Assembly (NCBI GenBank): GCA_964625855.1
Contig: CAZVFC010000022.1
Span: 1 to 64,000 of the forward strand
DNA: 64,000 nucleotides
Reading direction: 5' to 3'
Source: JAPLUA01 sp964625855
GTDB taxonomy: Bacteria; Verrucomicrobiota; Verrucomicrobiia; Limisphaerales; UBA8199
Shown here: one piece after another, positions 17,501 through 25,964 of the stretch
Numbering within the stretch: the stretch's first letter is position 1
Layout of the letters: each line of letters begins with the position of its first letter
The notes under the pieces: model-generated
Told to the model about the DNA's origin: nothing
Database searches by the model: none
The model's input: only the letters and a program-made list of their open reading frames with translations
Program-made: the position numbers and the translations under genes

Positions 17501-17643
17501 TGCTCTTGTCCTGCTGCTCCCTCCGGCCGGCTAAGCCGCCGCTCCAGGGTGTTGATTTCCGCGGCGAAAAGCGCCAGCTCCTGTTCGAGCCGCGCCTGCC
17601 TCTGCTTCAGCCGCTCCAATTCGGACCGCTCCTGTTCGTTCAT
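14515..17643 (-). CDS. DUF2339 multipass membrane protein with N-terminal coiled coil and zinc ribbon
   Basis: The 1042-residue protein begins with a coiled coil (MNEQERSELERLKQRQARLEQ, to about residue 40), followed by a Pro/Ala-rich linker. A zinc ribbon lies at about 136-160 with two CxxC pairs (CRGCGG ... CPHCG). Another linker leads into more than 25 hydrophobic segments from about residue 215 onward, including RIGIVMVLTALVFFGNLAYQ. This matches DUF2339 (PF10101) proteins, giant membrane proteins of unknown function in many phyla. The zinc ribbon at the cytosolic end is unusual enough to note. No operon partner is evident. Confidence 0.85.
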   Translation of the reverse strand: MNEQERSELERLKQRQARLEQELALFAAEINTLERRLSRPEGAAGQEQPEVRGQRSEEVHKEGPLRAQLPPAAPVSIPPTAVPPVIPAAASAAAKMQVTEQSGGTGETRRPTLPEAPRLRLRSEPVEKHLVKGVCRGCGGHIEFPVGAVGDTILCPHCGRSTLLTVAKTPIPTPPPIPTAAPATTASAGGSLPPTPPAMPRSAPAGKGSFEMRLGTYWLVRIGIVMVLTALVFFGNLAYQNFISKLGPGGKVALLYVVSAGLLVAGGWWQRRAAKESLKNYAQVLFAGGLAAVYFTTYAAYYNDHLKIIQNQTLAGALLLAWAGLMVWIADRKKSEVLALFAVGLAYYTSIITRVGYFTLYSNLVLTAAAVFFLVRNRWAALSFASLVATYAAYGFWRFFDGSAWHWVSPEEGLCTGTYFLISYWLVFTAAVFLSKDEKFAGQTRAGFLTLNNGAFFTGFLLTMLQVQTGGFWKFCLIYGSVLLVLAELARRVLAAEPLAKNSCLTQGLLLVTVGFITKYSGLQLALILAAESVVLLIAGQQRKNLVLLVGAYIAAGLAVGWGMDGMRQFDTPGLWLGLGLGALMLVNMVLVHRETAASSQAIMRPQPSYFAVLALVIGLVVAWDNTTRANFPLVLALAAVPLTLSIYGLRVRELTHLSQGYLLLAQLAWLVNTFDTGPAPAWWKPVLMIVISLGLSHWWQTQKAIELRSQIGLLWQGLYALAIIGVLYGWLGQEYELPAWLAVTSLLAVAITAYGVFTRAWLLAICGQIFLGVSCVQFVLQLAQGKPHWALPLAPIAALGLLSFSTIRWFERKPDATGRVSEPLLHLAFVYRWAALAMSIWWVCQYIPERERIWLLALLGLWVFVWAGWQQKREALFFSAAYTLVALTLFWLPLIQTSRVYWPNLVVILILLAQRQFARRLPERYPIGPEVHGAVIIIGGLSLWRFLSLWVLEQQPSGFYLTASWSLLALALFTAGIALRERMYRWLGLGILACALGRVMVVDVWKLETIYRILSFMALGIVLLVLGFIYNKYQEKLREWL

Positions 17644-18237
17644 GATCGTGTCCTCTCTGCTGGCTCGTGCATTGGCTGTTGTGTCTGCCGATCTACCGTT
17701 CCGCCGTCCGCTGTCGCCTGGCGATCAGCAAGTTGCCCGACGCAGGGTCTTCGCTGCCCGATGGCGAGGAACCGCTGCGAGCATGCAGATTCGTTTTCAT
17801 GCCCCGACCCTGCCACAACACGCGACCGATGTGCTAATTGATAAACTTTGCCCCAGTATTGGTCCAGCCGATGCTCGACCGGATCGAGTCCCCGGCCAGG
17901 CAGCCCGCTGCACCCGTTCATTCCGCACGTTCCAGTTACACCATAACCCTCCTGGCTACAATGCTGCTTCCACCCTCCCTTACAATCCAACCTCCGCATG
18001 CTTTCAGTCAACGAAAGCATGCATTGTGGCGCGAGAACATTACGTCCTTACAGAATGGATCGGGTGCTTGTTCACGCTATCGGTCGCGAAATTGATGGCG
18101 TGGAAGATCCTCAGGTGAAACCGAAAGCTCCACCGGCGGTTTGGATTAAGCCTGCCTTCGCCCGCGCAACGGCGGGTCCTTTCAACTGCACCGCGGAATG
18201 CCGAGGGCGTGAAGCCGGACTCGGGTCTCCGGCCCTT
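17644..18237. other. 594-bp region without a gene, with one small hairpin
   Basis: No reading frame on either strand shows protein-like character. A perfect 10-bp hairpin, GCATGCTTTC with GAAAGCATGC and a 7-nt loop, lies at 17996-18022. It contains no following T-tract. The region may hold the promoter of the DUF2339 gene on its left side. Confidence 0.5.
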
Positions 18238-18891
18238 TCAGCCTCTCGACCGGCGCAGCATCAGGAAACCCAGACCCAACGCCATCAGCCCGACGCTTGT
18301 CGGTTCAGGCACCGTGAGAATCAGGCCCCAATCCACCAGGGTGGCCTGAGCCCCTCCCCCGTCAACATCGGCGAGGAAAAGTGTCCAGTCTCCACTCGGG
18401 TTCAAGCCCAGGAACGAGTCCACCAACGCCGTTCGCGCATCCGTGTCCAGCGCGGAGAGCGGATGCACTTCTCGCCCGTCCGCCGCCCACAGACCGGTCA
18501 CTGGGCTGACGGAGCCGGTCACGCCCTGGTACAGGTGAATGTCATTTAGCGCTCCAACGCCAAAGCTTACGGCAAAGCCCGAGTCCGAATAACCGGCGCC
18601 ATTGGCCGCCGTGCGCCCCGGCCGATTCAGCAGAACGGCAAAGCCGCTGTCATGCGTCAGGTAGCCATACAGGTCGCCGTTCCATCCGCCCGAGAGGTTC
18701 AAGGTAACCTCCAGATCAAGGATCTCCCCGGTCAGGTTCACCGTGCGGGTATCGCTCCAGCCGGTCAAGGCGCCGTCGGGGATGGGCGCGTTGATGTCGG
18801 AAAACACATTGGTGGTGCGGATCTGAGACCAGCCGGTGGTTAGGGTCAGCCCCAGGAGGGCCGCCGTCAGGAAACGCAGTGTGATCTTCAT
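18238..18891 (-). CDS. exported PEP-CTERM protein with proprotein-convertase-P-like domain
   Basis: The 217-residue protein has a signal peptide (MKITLRFLTAALLGLTLTTGWS). The beta-rich middle has TGEILDLEVTLNLSGGWNGDLYGYLTHDSG and GDWTLFLADVDGGGAQATLVDWGLIL, resembling subtilisin/proprotein-convertase P domains, which fold as jelly rolls. It ends with a PEP-CTERM sorting signal: VPEPTS, a hydrophobic helix and RRSRG. PEP-CTERM proteins are processed by exosortase and sent to the cell surface or exopolysaccharide. It is followed 21 bp upstream by another exported gene on the same strand. Its exact role is unknown. Confidence 0.85.
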   Translation of the reverse strand: MKITLRFLTAALLGLTLTTGWSQIRTTNVFSDINAPIPDGALTGWSDTRTVNLTGEILDLEVTLNLSGGWNGDLYGYLTHDSGFAVLLNRPGRTAANGAGYSDSGFAVSFGVGALNDIHLYQGVTGSVSPVTGLWAADGREVHPLSALDTDARTALVDSFLGLNPSGDWTLFLADVDGGGAQATLVDWGLILTVPEPTSVGLMALGLGFLMLRRSRG

Positions 18892-18912
18892 AGTCGTATA
18901 AGCAGGAGGTGA

Positions 18913-20940
18913 TCAGGGTAGCGCCGTGCGGTAATACCGGCTTGGGTAACTGCTGGCTTCAGGATCGGTGAACTGGAACAAGCCTTTCGGCCCGGCCACG
19001 TTTGTGGCCAGAGGCACCCACACGGGCGCCACCAGGCTCGTGGCCGCTTCGATGACATACGATTGGCCGGGAATGCCGGCGAACGTGATCGTCACGTTCC
19101 CACCTCCGTTGGTCGAGATGCCCACGACCGTTTGCGTCGGGTTTGTATCCGCCGCCGCCATGTTCACCGTCACCGTGCCGAGGACGGGCGCGTCGCGACC
19201 GTCGCTTAGGCTGTAAGTGAAGGAGTCCGTGGCCGGGTTGCCGGCAGGCGGCGTGTAGAAGACCCAGCCACCGCTCATCGTCACCGAGCCACCCTGGGCG
19301 GTGGGTGTGTTCACACCGAGGATGCTCACAGGATCCCTGTCCGCATCCGAGTCGTTGCTCAACAGGGTCGCCACCGGAACCTTCATGCCCGCCAGGTTCG
19401 GACGCTTCACCGTGTCCGTACCTGGCACGGGCAGTTGATTGGCCACCGCTTTGATCTCGATGTCATCAACGTAAGCCGCCGGATGGTTGGTGCCGTTGGA
19501 GGAACTCCATGCCGCCATAAAAATGGGGCCATAATTGGTCGCCGAGCCGACAAACGGCTTGTGCTCGACGATCACTTGCGGGCTGGCGCTGCTGGGGTTC
19601 TTGACGATCGAGTAGGCGCGCAATCCGTTATGCGTCGTCATCTGGTATTCCTCCCAGGTGACCGGCGTGAAATCAAAGCCCGTTAGGTACCAGGCACTGC
19701 CTTCGTAATAAGTCAACGACGTCGCTGTTCCGACTGTGCTGCTGCGGCAGCCGTAGCCCAGCAGCGCGCAGTCGCCGGCGTAGGTGTTTCCGCCCTCGGT
19801 GCCGTAGAGCGACATGCGCAGGTAGTTGTAGTCACCGCCGGTGGCCGACGAGGGCACGTAGGCCCACCAGGTGACTTGCACATCCGACTGCGGCGGCACC
19901 CCCCAGGCGATGCTGGCGCCGGCGCGTTGGCCATATTCAACCTTCAGACATTGGTTGCCCGAATGCGGTGTCACCACGTCGCTGCCGACCACCTGGACTT
20001 TCTCCGGAGTGCGTAGCTTGCCCGAGCCATTACCACCGGTCTCACTCGTGACCCACGGCCCCTGCGGATCGGCATCGTCGGCTGGACTGGTCCGGGCGGC
20101 GTAGGTCTCGAATCCTTCCGTGAAGGGATTCGTCAGGTCAATCGAGTCTTCGACGGTAAAGCTGATGTCGTCAATGGCGTAGTAACCGTCATTTGCGCTA
20201 TTGCCTTCATTGATAATGCGGAGCTGCGTGGGGACCGCTGAATCGGGCCGCGCGATATCCACATCAGCGACCACCGGCGTTCCCATGTCATCCACCCAAA
20301 GCGTGAAGGTCAGGGCATTGACGTTGAGCACGATCCGGTGATGCTGCCATTGGTTCACTGTCTGGTTGGCGGTGGTGTTGACCCAAGCGGCCGCTCCCGG
20401 ACCGACGCCGTCATAGTAGCGCAGAATCGTGGAGCCGGTGGCGCGATTTACCTGGTAAGCGATGCAGTCATCCCCGTTGTTATCAGCGCCTTCCGCGCGG
20501 AGGACAATGTAGAAGTTGCGGTCGCTGGCTGCCTCCCGCACGGCGTAGGTCCAGAAATCAAGCTGGTAACTGCTGCCGCTGCGAGCGCCGCGCAGCATTA
20601 CCTGCGCCTCGCTGCCGGGGCGCAGCAGCAGGGATTGGCTCCCCCCGTGACCGAGCCAGTTGATGACCTGCACCCCGGCGCCCACGTCTGTGGGTTCCAG
20701 AGCTGTGTCATCACTTACGTTCCACTCCACGCCGGTTGGGTCGGCGTCCGCCGTATCCGCCAGACTCGTGGCCACATCCGTGTAAGCCTCGAAATCGTTG
20801 CCGTAGATCGTCGCGGTGGCGGCCGATAGCGATGTGGCGGCGTACAGGCAGATGCCCGCTGCTGCTAACAAGGGCCACAGACCGTTCAGGGGACGAAGAC
20901 GATGCAATGGCGTGAGAGTAGGATTGGCTTGAGTTTCCAT
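18913..20940 (-). CDS. large secreted protein with CBM-like and cadherin-like modules
   Basis: The 675-residue protein starts METQANPTLTP and has a signal-type hydrophobic stretch at about 20-40 (LWPLLAAAGICLYAATSLSAA). Two similar beta-sandwich modules follow, each opening with an FEAYTD or FETYAARTS motif and ending with YAIDDISF or YVDDIEIKAV, typical of concanavalin-like or carbohydrate-binding domains. A cadherin-like Ig module (NDSDADRDPVSILGV ... DSFTYSLSDG) comes next. A C-terminal strand region (VTITFAGIPGQSYVIEAATSL ... SRYYRTALP) is common at the end of verrucomicrobial secreted proteins. There is no PEP-CTERM motif. The ATG at 20940 is chosen because it precedes the signal region. 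Confidence 0.78.
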   Translation of the reverse strand: METQANPTLTPLHRLRPLNGLWPLLAAAGICLYAATSLSAATATIYGNDFEAYTDVATSLADTADADPTGVEWNVSDDTALEPTDVGAGVQVINWLGHGGSQSLLLRPGSEAQVMLRGARSGSSYQLDFWTYAVREAASDRNFYIVLRAEGADNNGDDCIAYQVNRATGSTILRYYDGVGPGAAAWVNTTANQTVNQWQHHRIVLNVNALTFTLWVDDMGTPVVADVDIARPDSAVPTQLRIINEGNSANDGYYAIDDISFTVEDSIDLTNPFTEGFETYAARTSPADDADPQGPWVTSETGGNGSGKLRTPEKVQVVGSDVVTPHSGNQCLKVEYGQRAGASIAWGVPPQSDVQVTWWAYVPSSATGGDYNYLRMSLYGTEGGNTYAGDCALLGYGCRSSTVGTATSLTYYEGSAWYLTGFDFTPVTWEEYQMTTHNGLRAYSIVKNPSSASPQVIVEHKPFVGSATNYGPIFMAAWSSSNGTNHPAAYVDDIEIKAVANQLPVPGTDTVKRPNLAGMKVPVATLLSNDSDADRDPVSILGVNTPTAQGGSVTMSGGWVFYTPPAGNPATDSFTYSLSDGRDAPVLGTVTVNMAAADTNPTQTVVGISTNGGGNVTITFAGIPGQSYVIEAATSLVAPVWVPLATNVAGPKGLFQFTDPEASSYPSRYYRTALP

Positions 20941-21713
20941 GGCCTGTTTCTTTGCTTTGTCGTTCGCGCTGCTCAAATCATTCTGCTGTCGGTTCGGTAC
21001 AAACTGCACTAACCCAATAGAATCTTCTCTGGCGCGCCCGCAATGTACAAATCAGCACTCTGCGGGTGATGTCACAATTCGACTTTGTAGCGAGTGTGGG
21101 TCAGTCACGCAACAACTATTTTCGACTTTTTTGACTGGGCTCAGTGTAAACTTCCCTGCCAAACGGGTCATCGCCTTCTGACTGGTGTTGGTCGGCGGGA
21201 GGGTTCCCGGGTTCCGCTCCCGGCAGCGAGCTGGTTCGGAGCCTGGCCAGAGCCATCCCAACGCCGTGTACAAGAGAGGTACACCAGATGCACACCAGAT
21301 GCACAACCGGCTCCAGCGTGTGCATCCGGGGTGCATCTGGTGTGCATCTGGTGTGCACCTCTGGTACACAACCCGAGGAGCCGACTGGGTGTGGCATGGT
21401 CAGGTGCGATACCGTTGTGGTCCCGGGTGAGGTTGTGGCCCAGGCCGGGGGATTGTGAGCGCGCCCAAGTCTGCCACACCCGAGGCAACCCCGAGCTATC
21501 GAAATCTGGTCACCGCCGCCGCCCCTGCCAGGATGACCGGCTCTGTCGGGAAGGCGGCGGCAGCCGTAGGAATGAGGCCGAAAAGAGAGTTGAAACTCCC
21601 GTGGGCGCTTGCCAGTCTTCGTTCCGGACCGGTGGCTTGGATGAGCGTTTCGATCGCCTGGTGGCAAAGGGTTGAGCGAAGCCAGCGGCCATTAGAGAGA
21701 CAGAACTGGTACC
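20941..21713. other. 773-bp intergenic region with an 11-bp-unit hairpin
   Basis: No gene is supported. It holds the hairpin repeat at 21268-21367 (separate entry). At 21543-21558 a 16-mer, CTGTCGGGAAGGCGGC, recurs exactly at 25802-25817 upstream of rpsB. The open frames over the hairpin on both strands are products of its 11-bp periodicity. Confidence 0.55.
21268..21367. repeat. 4+4 array of 11-bp units forming a long hairpin (copy 1)
   Basis: The left arm, 21268-21311, is four consecutive 11-mers: GTACAAGAGAG, GTACACCAGAT, GCACACCAGAT, GCACAACCGGC. A 12-nt spacer (21312-21323) follows. The right arm, 21324-21367, is four inverted units: ATCCGGGGTGC, ATCTGGTGTGC twice, ACCTCTGGTAC. The arms pair nearly throughout, with a one-base offset near the base. 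The layout is identical to the copy at 60960-61048, although the unit sequence differs (CAGA here, CGGA there). Confidence 0.9.
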
Positions 21714-22910
21714 ATGAATACCCGGTTGCGTCTGAGACTGCTCCTGGTGGGAGGTGCGGCCCTGCTGTTGCTCATGGGTGTTGTCGTCCTTGCGGGAATC
21801 CTGCGCAAGGCCAAACCCATACCCGCCGAGAAGATCGTGGCCGCCGAACCGGGAGACATCGCCCGCTCGGTGGTTGCCCGGGGGAAGATCGAACCGCTGT
21901 CCAAGGTGGAGGTCAAGTCCAAGGCCAACGGCATTATCAAGGCGTTGCTGGTGGACGTGGGGGACCGGGTAAGCGAAGGCCAGATTCTGGCGGAGTTGGA
22001 CAAGGAAGACCTCCAGGCGCAAGTGCGCGAGGCCAAGGCGACGCTCGACGGCGAGCAGGCGAACCTGCAGGCGGCGATCGCGGCTGAAGCCAAGGCAAAG
22101 ATCGAGGCGGCCAACCCGGAGCTGGAGTTCGCCCGGCGCGATTTGGAGCGGGCGCAGGAGCTATTCAAACAGAAGATCGCCTCGCAGCAACAGCTCGACG
22201 ATGCCAGCCGCGCTCACGAAGTGTCCAAGAACCGCCAGCAACTGCTGGATGCCACTATCCAAACGGCCGGCGCGCAGGTGGCGCAGGCCCGCGCTCGGGT
22301 GGAGGCGGGCAAAGCGGCCCTGGATCGGGCGGAAGAGTTGCTCCGTTATGCCACGATTCGCGCGCCCATCGCCGGTATTGTGCTGACCCGCAGCGTGGAG
22401 CTGGGCGACGCGGTTTCCTCGATTCTCAACATGGGCAGCGCCGCGACCTTGATCATGACGCTCGGCGACGTGAGCAGCGTGTATATCAAGGGCGAAGTGG
22501 ACGAGGCGGACATTGGCAAAGCGGACTGCGGCCAGCATGTTCGGACCAAGGTCGAGGCCTTTCCCAGCGAATCATTTGATGGCGTGGTGACACGCATTGC
22601 CCCGATGGGCAGGGAATTGAACAACGTCACCACGTTCGAGGTGCGCGTCTCGATTACCAACCTGCAAGGGAAACTGCGCGCGAACATGACCGCCAATGCG
22701 GAGATTGTTCTGGAGGAGCACAAGAATGTGCTGCTCGTCCCCGAAGCCGCGCTGGTGTACGACAAGGAAAAGAACGTCTCTGTGCAGCGCCTCGACCCGA
22801 CGGCGAGGCTAGGCTGGCGCAAGACCCCGCTCAAGATTGGCATCTCCAACGGCCAGCGCACCGAGGTGCTGGAAGGGCTGAAGGCAGGCGACAAACTGGT
22901 CTTGCCGTGA
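21714..22910 (+). CDS. MacA/HlyD-like periplasmic adaptor of an ABC export system
   Basis: The 398-residue protein has an N-terminal membrane anchor (about residues 8-28). The barrel-sandwich first half is IARSVVARGKIEPLSKVEVKSKANGIIKALLVDVGDRV. A long helical hairpin (about 105-200, heptad-rich, EFARRDLERAQELFKQ) follows, then the second lipoyl half (YATIRAPIAGIVLTRSVELGDAV) and beta-barrel domains. This is the architecture of MacA, which links a MacB-type ABC transporter to an outer-membrane exit duct. The stop overlaps the GTG start of the next gene (GTGA), showing coupling with the two permeases downstream. Confidence 0.9.
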   Translation: MNTRLRLRLLLVGGAALLLLMGVVVLAGILRKAKPIPAEKIVAAEPGDIARSVVARGKIEPLSKVEVKSKANGIIKALLVDVGDRVSEGQILAELDKEDLQAQVREAKATLDGEQANLQAAIAAEAKAKIEAANPELEFARRDLERAQELFKQKIASQQQLDDASRAHEVSKNRQQLLDATIQTAGAQVAQARARVEAGKAALDRAEELLRYATIRAPIAGIVLTRSVELGDAVSSILNMGSAATLIMTLGDVSSVYIKGEVDEADIGKADCGQHVRTKVEAFPSESFDGVVTRIAPMGRELNNVTTFEVRVSITNLQGKLRANMTANAEIVLEEHKNVLLVPEAALVYDKEKNVSVQRLDPTARLGWRKTPLKIGISNGQRTEVLEGLKAGDKLVLP

Positions 22911-24160
22911 CGCTGGCGGGCGAAATCCTCCTTCAGACCGTGCGGAACATCTGGGCGCACAAGCTGCGCAGCACGCTGACGATGTTCGGCATCTCCTGGG
23001 GGATTGCTTCCATCGTGTTCATGATTGCCATCGGCGAAGGCTTCAAGATCGGCTATCGCAACATGCTCTACACCATGGGCACCGACCTGGTCATCTTCTG
23101 GCCCGGCCGAACCACCCGGCAAGCCGGCGGCCAGCGCGCCGGACGCGACGTGCGGTTCGCCTATGAGGACATCCGGGCGATTCAGCAGGAATGCTACCTG
23201 GTGCAGCACGTCACCGCGGAGCTGGCCGGCCTCCTCCAGATGCGCAGCCGCTTCAATTCCGGCGTCTTCTCCACGCACGGCATCATGCCCATCTACCAGC
23301 AGATCCGTTCCATCAGCCTGGCGGACGGGCGGCTCATCTCGGAAACGGATATGCGGGAGGAGCGGGCGGTATGTGTCATCGGCGACGTGGTCAAGCAGCA
23401 GCTCTTTGCCGGGCGCGTGGCAGTCGGGGCCCAGATCTACATCTACGACGTGCCGTACACGGTTGTCGGCGAGATGTCCAAGAAGGACCAAAACAACTCC
23501 TACAACGGCTTGGACGGCTACAAAGTGCTGATTCCCTACACGGCGATGGCCCGGCATTTCCCCGACCCGCGGCCGTTCATCGGCCCAGGCCATATTGACA
23601 ACATCCTCTTCATGCCCACCTCGGCGGACCACCACGCGGAGGCCGTGCAGCAGGTGCGGCGAGTGCTGGGCCGCCGTCACGGGTTCGACCCCGCCGACCG
23701 AGGAGCCGTCTGGTGCTGGGATACCGTCGAGCAAGCACAACTGGTGAACGGCATTTTCGAATCCATGGAATTGTTCCTGGGTTTCGTGGCCCTGGTCACC
23801 CTGGCGCTGGGTGGGATCGGCGTGATGAACATCATGCTCGTCTCCGTGGCGGAGCGGACTCGCGAGATCGGCATCAAACAGGCCGTCGGCGCCACGCCGG
23901 GGAGGATCCTCTTCGAGTTCTTCGTCGAATCGGTGACCTTGACCATCTTCAGCGGCGTGGTGGGCCTGGCGCTGGCCTGGGTCATTTGCGCCGCGGTGAG
24001 CCGCATGCCCTTGCCGACCATGTTCGCCGGGCTGCCGGTCGGCCCCACGACCGCCCTTTTGGCCTTCAGCACGCTGGTGCTGGTGGGCATCCTGGCGGCC
24101 ATCTACCCGGCCCGCCGGGCCTCCTTGATGGTCCCTGTCGAAGCGTTGAGGCACGAATGA
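22907..24160 (+). CDS. FtsX/MacB-type ABC transporter permease (first of two)
   Basis: The 417-residue protein has four membrane helices: one near the N-terminus (STLTMFGISWGIASIVFMIAIG), a large periplasmic MacB_PCD domain (about 45-275), and three at the C-terminus (FLGFVALVTLALGGIGVMNIMLVSV, TIFSGVVGLALAWVICAA, LLAFSTLVLVGILAAIYPARRA). The ERTREIGIKQAVGA motif is the conserved FtsX cytosolic coupling segment that contacts the ATPase. It lacks the fused N-terminal ATPase domain of MacB itself. The GTG start overlaps the adaptor stop, and its own stop overlaps the next ATG (ATGA). Confidence 0.92.
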   Translation: MTLAGEILLQTVRNIWAHKLRSTLTMFGISWGIASIVFMIAIGEGFKIGYRNMLYTMGTDLVIFWPGRTTRQAGGQRAGRDVRFAYEDIRAIQQECYLVQHVTAELAGLLQMRSRFNSGVFSTHGIMPIYQQIRSISLADGRLISETDMREERAVCVIGDVVKQQLFAGRVAVGAQIYIYDVPYTVVGEMSKKDQNNSYNGLDGYKVLIPYTAMARHFPDPRPFIGPGHIDNILFMPTSADHHAEAVQQVRRVLGRRHGFDPADRGAVWCWDTVEQAQLVNGIFESMELFLGFVALVTLALGGIGVMNIMLVSVAERTREIGIKQAVGATPGRILFEFFVESVTLTIFSGVVGLALAWVICAAVSRMPLPTMFAGLPVGPTTALLAFSTLVLVGILAAIYPARRASLMVPVEALRHE

Positions 24161-25410
24161 CCCGGCACATCTTCTCCGAAGCACTCAACGCGCTGAGCCA
24201 TTACCGGCTCCGGTCGGCTCTGACCATGCTCAGCATCACGTGGGGCGTCGCCTCGCTGATGCTCCTGCTGGCCTATGGCCAAGGGTTCGAGCGCGCGCTG
24301 ACCCATGCCTTTCTCCAGATAGGCAAGGACCTGGTGGTCATTTTCCCGGGGCAGACCAGTCTGCAAGCCGGCGGCCAACGCTCCGGCCGCCCCATCCGCC
24401 TCGAGATCAGCGACGTCCACGCCATCCAGGAGGGTGTGCCCACGGTCGAAGCCGTCTCGCCCGAGGTCAGGCGGCGCCTTCCCTTGCTATTCAACGACCG
24501 GTCGCGCCGTTACAGCGTGAACGGCGTGTATGCCTGCTACGACCGCATTCGCGAAACGGTGGTCGCCGACGGGAGGTTCCTGTCCGAGGAGGACGTGCTG
24601 CACCGGCGCCGGGTCGTGGTCATCGGCGAGACCGTGAGGCATGAGTTGTTCAGCGGCCTGCCGGCGGTCGGCAGCGAAATCCGCATCAACGGCGTCCGGT
24701 TCACCGTCATCGGCGTGCTGCGGAAGAAGACCCAAATCACCAATTATGCGATGCCGGACGACCTGAGCGCTTTTATTCCGTTCTCTACGTTCTCGGGCAT
24801 GACGGACACCCGCTACCTGGATGACATCGTGTTGCGGCCCGCCAGCAACCAATTCCGGGACCGGATCGCCGCCGACACTCGGGCTTCCCTGGCCCGCGCG
24901 CACGATTTCAATGTGCAGGACACGCGAGCGGTGGAGATCATCGAATGGAACCAGTTCCTGTCCATCGTCACCAACGTCAGCCTCGGCCTGAAGATTCTAT
25001 TGGCCATTATCGGGACCTTCACCCTCAGCATCGGGGCTGTGGGGGTGGTCAACATCATGCTCGTGTCCGTCACCGAACGAACGCGCGAGATTGGCATCCT
25101 CAAAGCCATCGGCGCGCGGCGGCGGCACATCCTCCTGCAAATCCTGTTCGAAGGACTGGTGCTGACGCTGACGGGCGGCCTGTTGGGCTTTGTGCTCGCC
25201 GCATTGCTCGTGAAACTGATCGGCTCGTTGCCGCTGCTGGGGCCGCTCTTTCAGGATACTTCAGGGCAAAGCGATATCCACCTGGCCGTGTCCATGTCCG
25301 CCTTAATCATCTCGAGCACCATCCTGACCGCCGTGGGCCTCATCGCCGGCATGATTCCCGCCATCCGCGCCGCCAGGCTCGATCCGGTCCAGGCCATCCG
25401 CAGCGATTAA
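24157..25410 (+). CDS. FtsX/MacB-type ABC transporter permease (second of two)
   Basis: The 417-residue protein is a paralogue of the preceding gene, with matching blocks: HYRLRSALTMLSITWGVAS at the first helix, LVVIFPGQTSLQAGGQRSGR in the periplasmic domain, and NIMLVSVTERTREIGILKAIGARRRHI before the last two helices. The pair probably forms a heterodimeric permease, or one dimer with separate roles. No ATPase gene follows; the next 554 bp are non-coding and then rpsB begins. The start at 24157 lies within ATGA; the longer open frame (from 23713) is a shadow of the first permease. Confidence 0.92.
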   Translation: MTRHIFSEALNALSHYRLRSALTMLSITWGVASLMLLLAYGQGFERALTHAFLQIGKDLVVIFPGQTSLQAGGQRSGRPIRLEISDVHAIQEGVPTVEAVSPEVRRRLPLLFNDRSRRYSVNGVYACYDRIRETVVADGRFLSEEDVLHRRRVVVIGETVRHELFSGLPAVGSEIRINGVRFTVIGVLRKKTQITNYAMPDDLSAFIPFSTFSGMTDTRYLDDIVLRPASNQFRDRIAADTRASLARAHDFNVQDTRAVEIIEWNQFLSIVTNVSLGLKILLAIIGTFTLSIGAVGVVNIMLVSVTERTREIGILKAIGARRRHILLQILFEGLVLTLTGGLLGFVLAALLVKLIGSLPLLGPLFQDTSGQSDIHLAVSMSALIISSTILTAVGLIAGMIPAIRAARLDPVQAIRSD

Positions 25411-25964
25411 GAGCGGATACATGTGCCCTTCGACATCAAGCAAACGAAGGAAACCAAGAACGCCGTCGCACGCCCGAGTCCAAAGTAGCTTCTGACGGGA
25501 CAAAAGGAACCTGTTGGAAATACCATATAATCGTCGTCAGTCTTTGGCACTTGATGGGATGCCGATCATGTGAAACCACAGGGTTCGGGCCAGAGAATGC
25601 GATTTTCCTGTTGATGTGCGACACGGTTCCGGTTTGGTTCCGGTCAAAGCGCTTGTAGATGGCGGTCATCCACCGGGCGGGATCGGCTATCGGGCAAGGT
25701 CCCCGTTGGCAGAGCCGCCTCCCCGACCGAGGCAATGAGAGGGAACAAAAGGGAGCAAAAAGGAGTTGCTACGACCGCAGGCCCTGTTATGTTGGGCCGC
25801 CCTGTCGGGAAGGCGGCCTGAAAAGAGTGGCTGGCGACCAGGCGGGGCATAACGGCCGTAAGTTCCTGCACCTGAGGCGCGGGAGGCCATAACAACACTG
25901 AAAACAATCCCGTGTTCCGCGGGATGGTCCGCTTGAAAGGCGGACTCTTAACCAAAGGAAAAGT
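25411..25964. promoter_or_regulatory. rpsB leader region with candidate promoter and structured RNA
   Basis: A possible sigma-70 promoter is TTGCTA (25766-25771), a 16-bp spacer and TATGTT (25788-25793). The transcript downstream could form GTTATG (25786-25791) with CATAAC (25848-25853) and a 7-bp hairpin GGCCGCC/GGCGGCC (25795-25818). Such a structured leader would fit ribosomal-protein autoregulation, but I do not recognise a known motif. AAAGGAAAAG just before the rpsB ATG is a good ribosome-binding site. The 16-mer shared with 21543-21558 suggests that part of this stretch is a dispersed repeat instead. The left 250 bp hold nothing recognisable. Confidence 0.35.

Noticed and set aside
17640..18020. 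126-codon frame on the minus strand in the 594-bp gap
   Set aside because: Irregular composition with many Cys, Trp and Gln, no motif, no ribosome-binding site.
21263..21372. CRISPR-like short repeats
   Set aside because: Units are contiguous 11-mers without spacers and reverse orientation halfway; no cas genes are present. The structure is a hairpin array.
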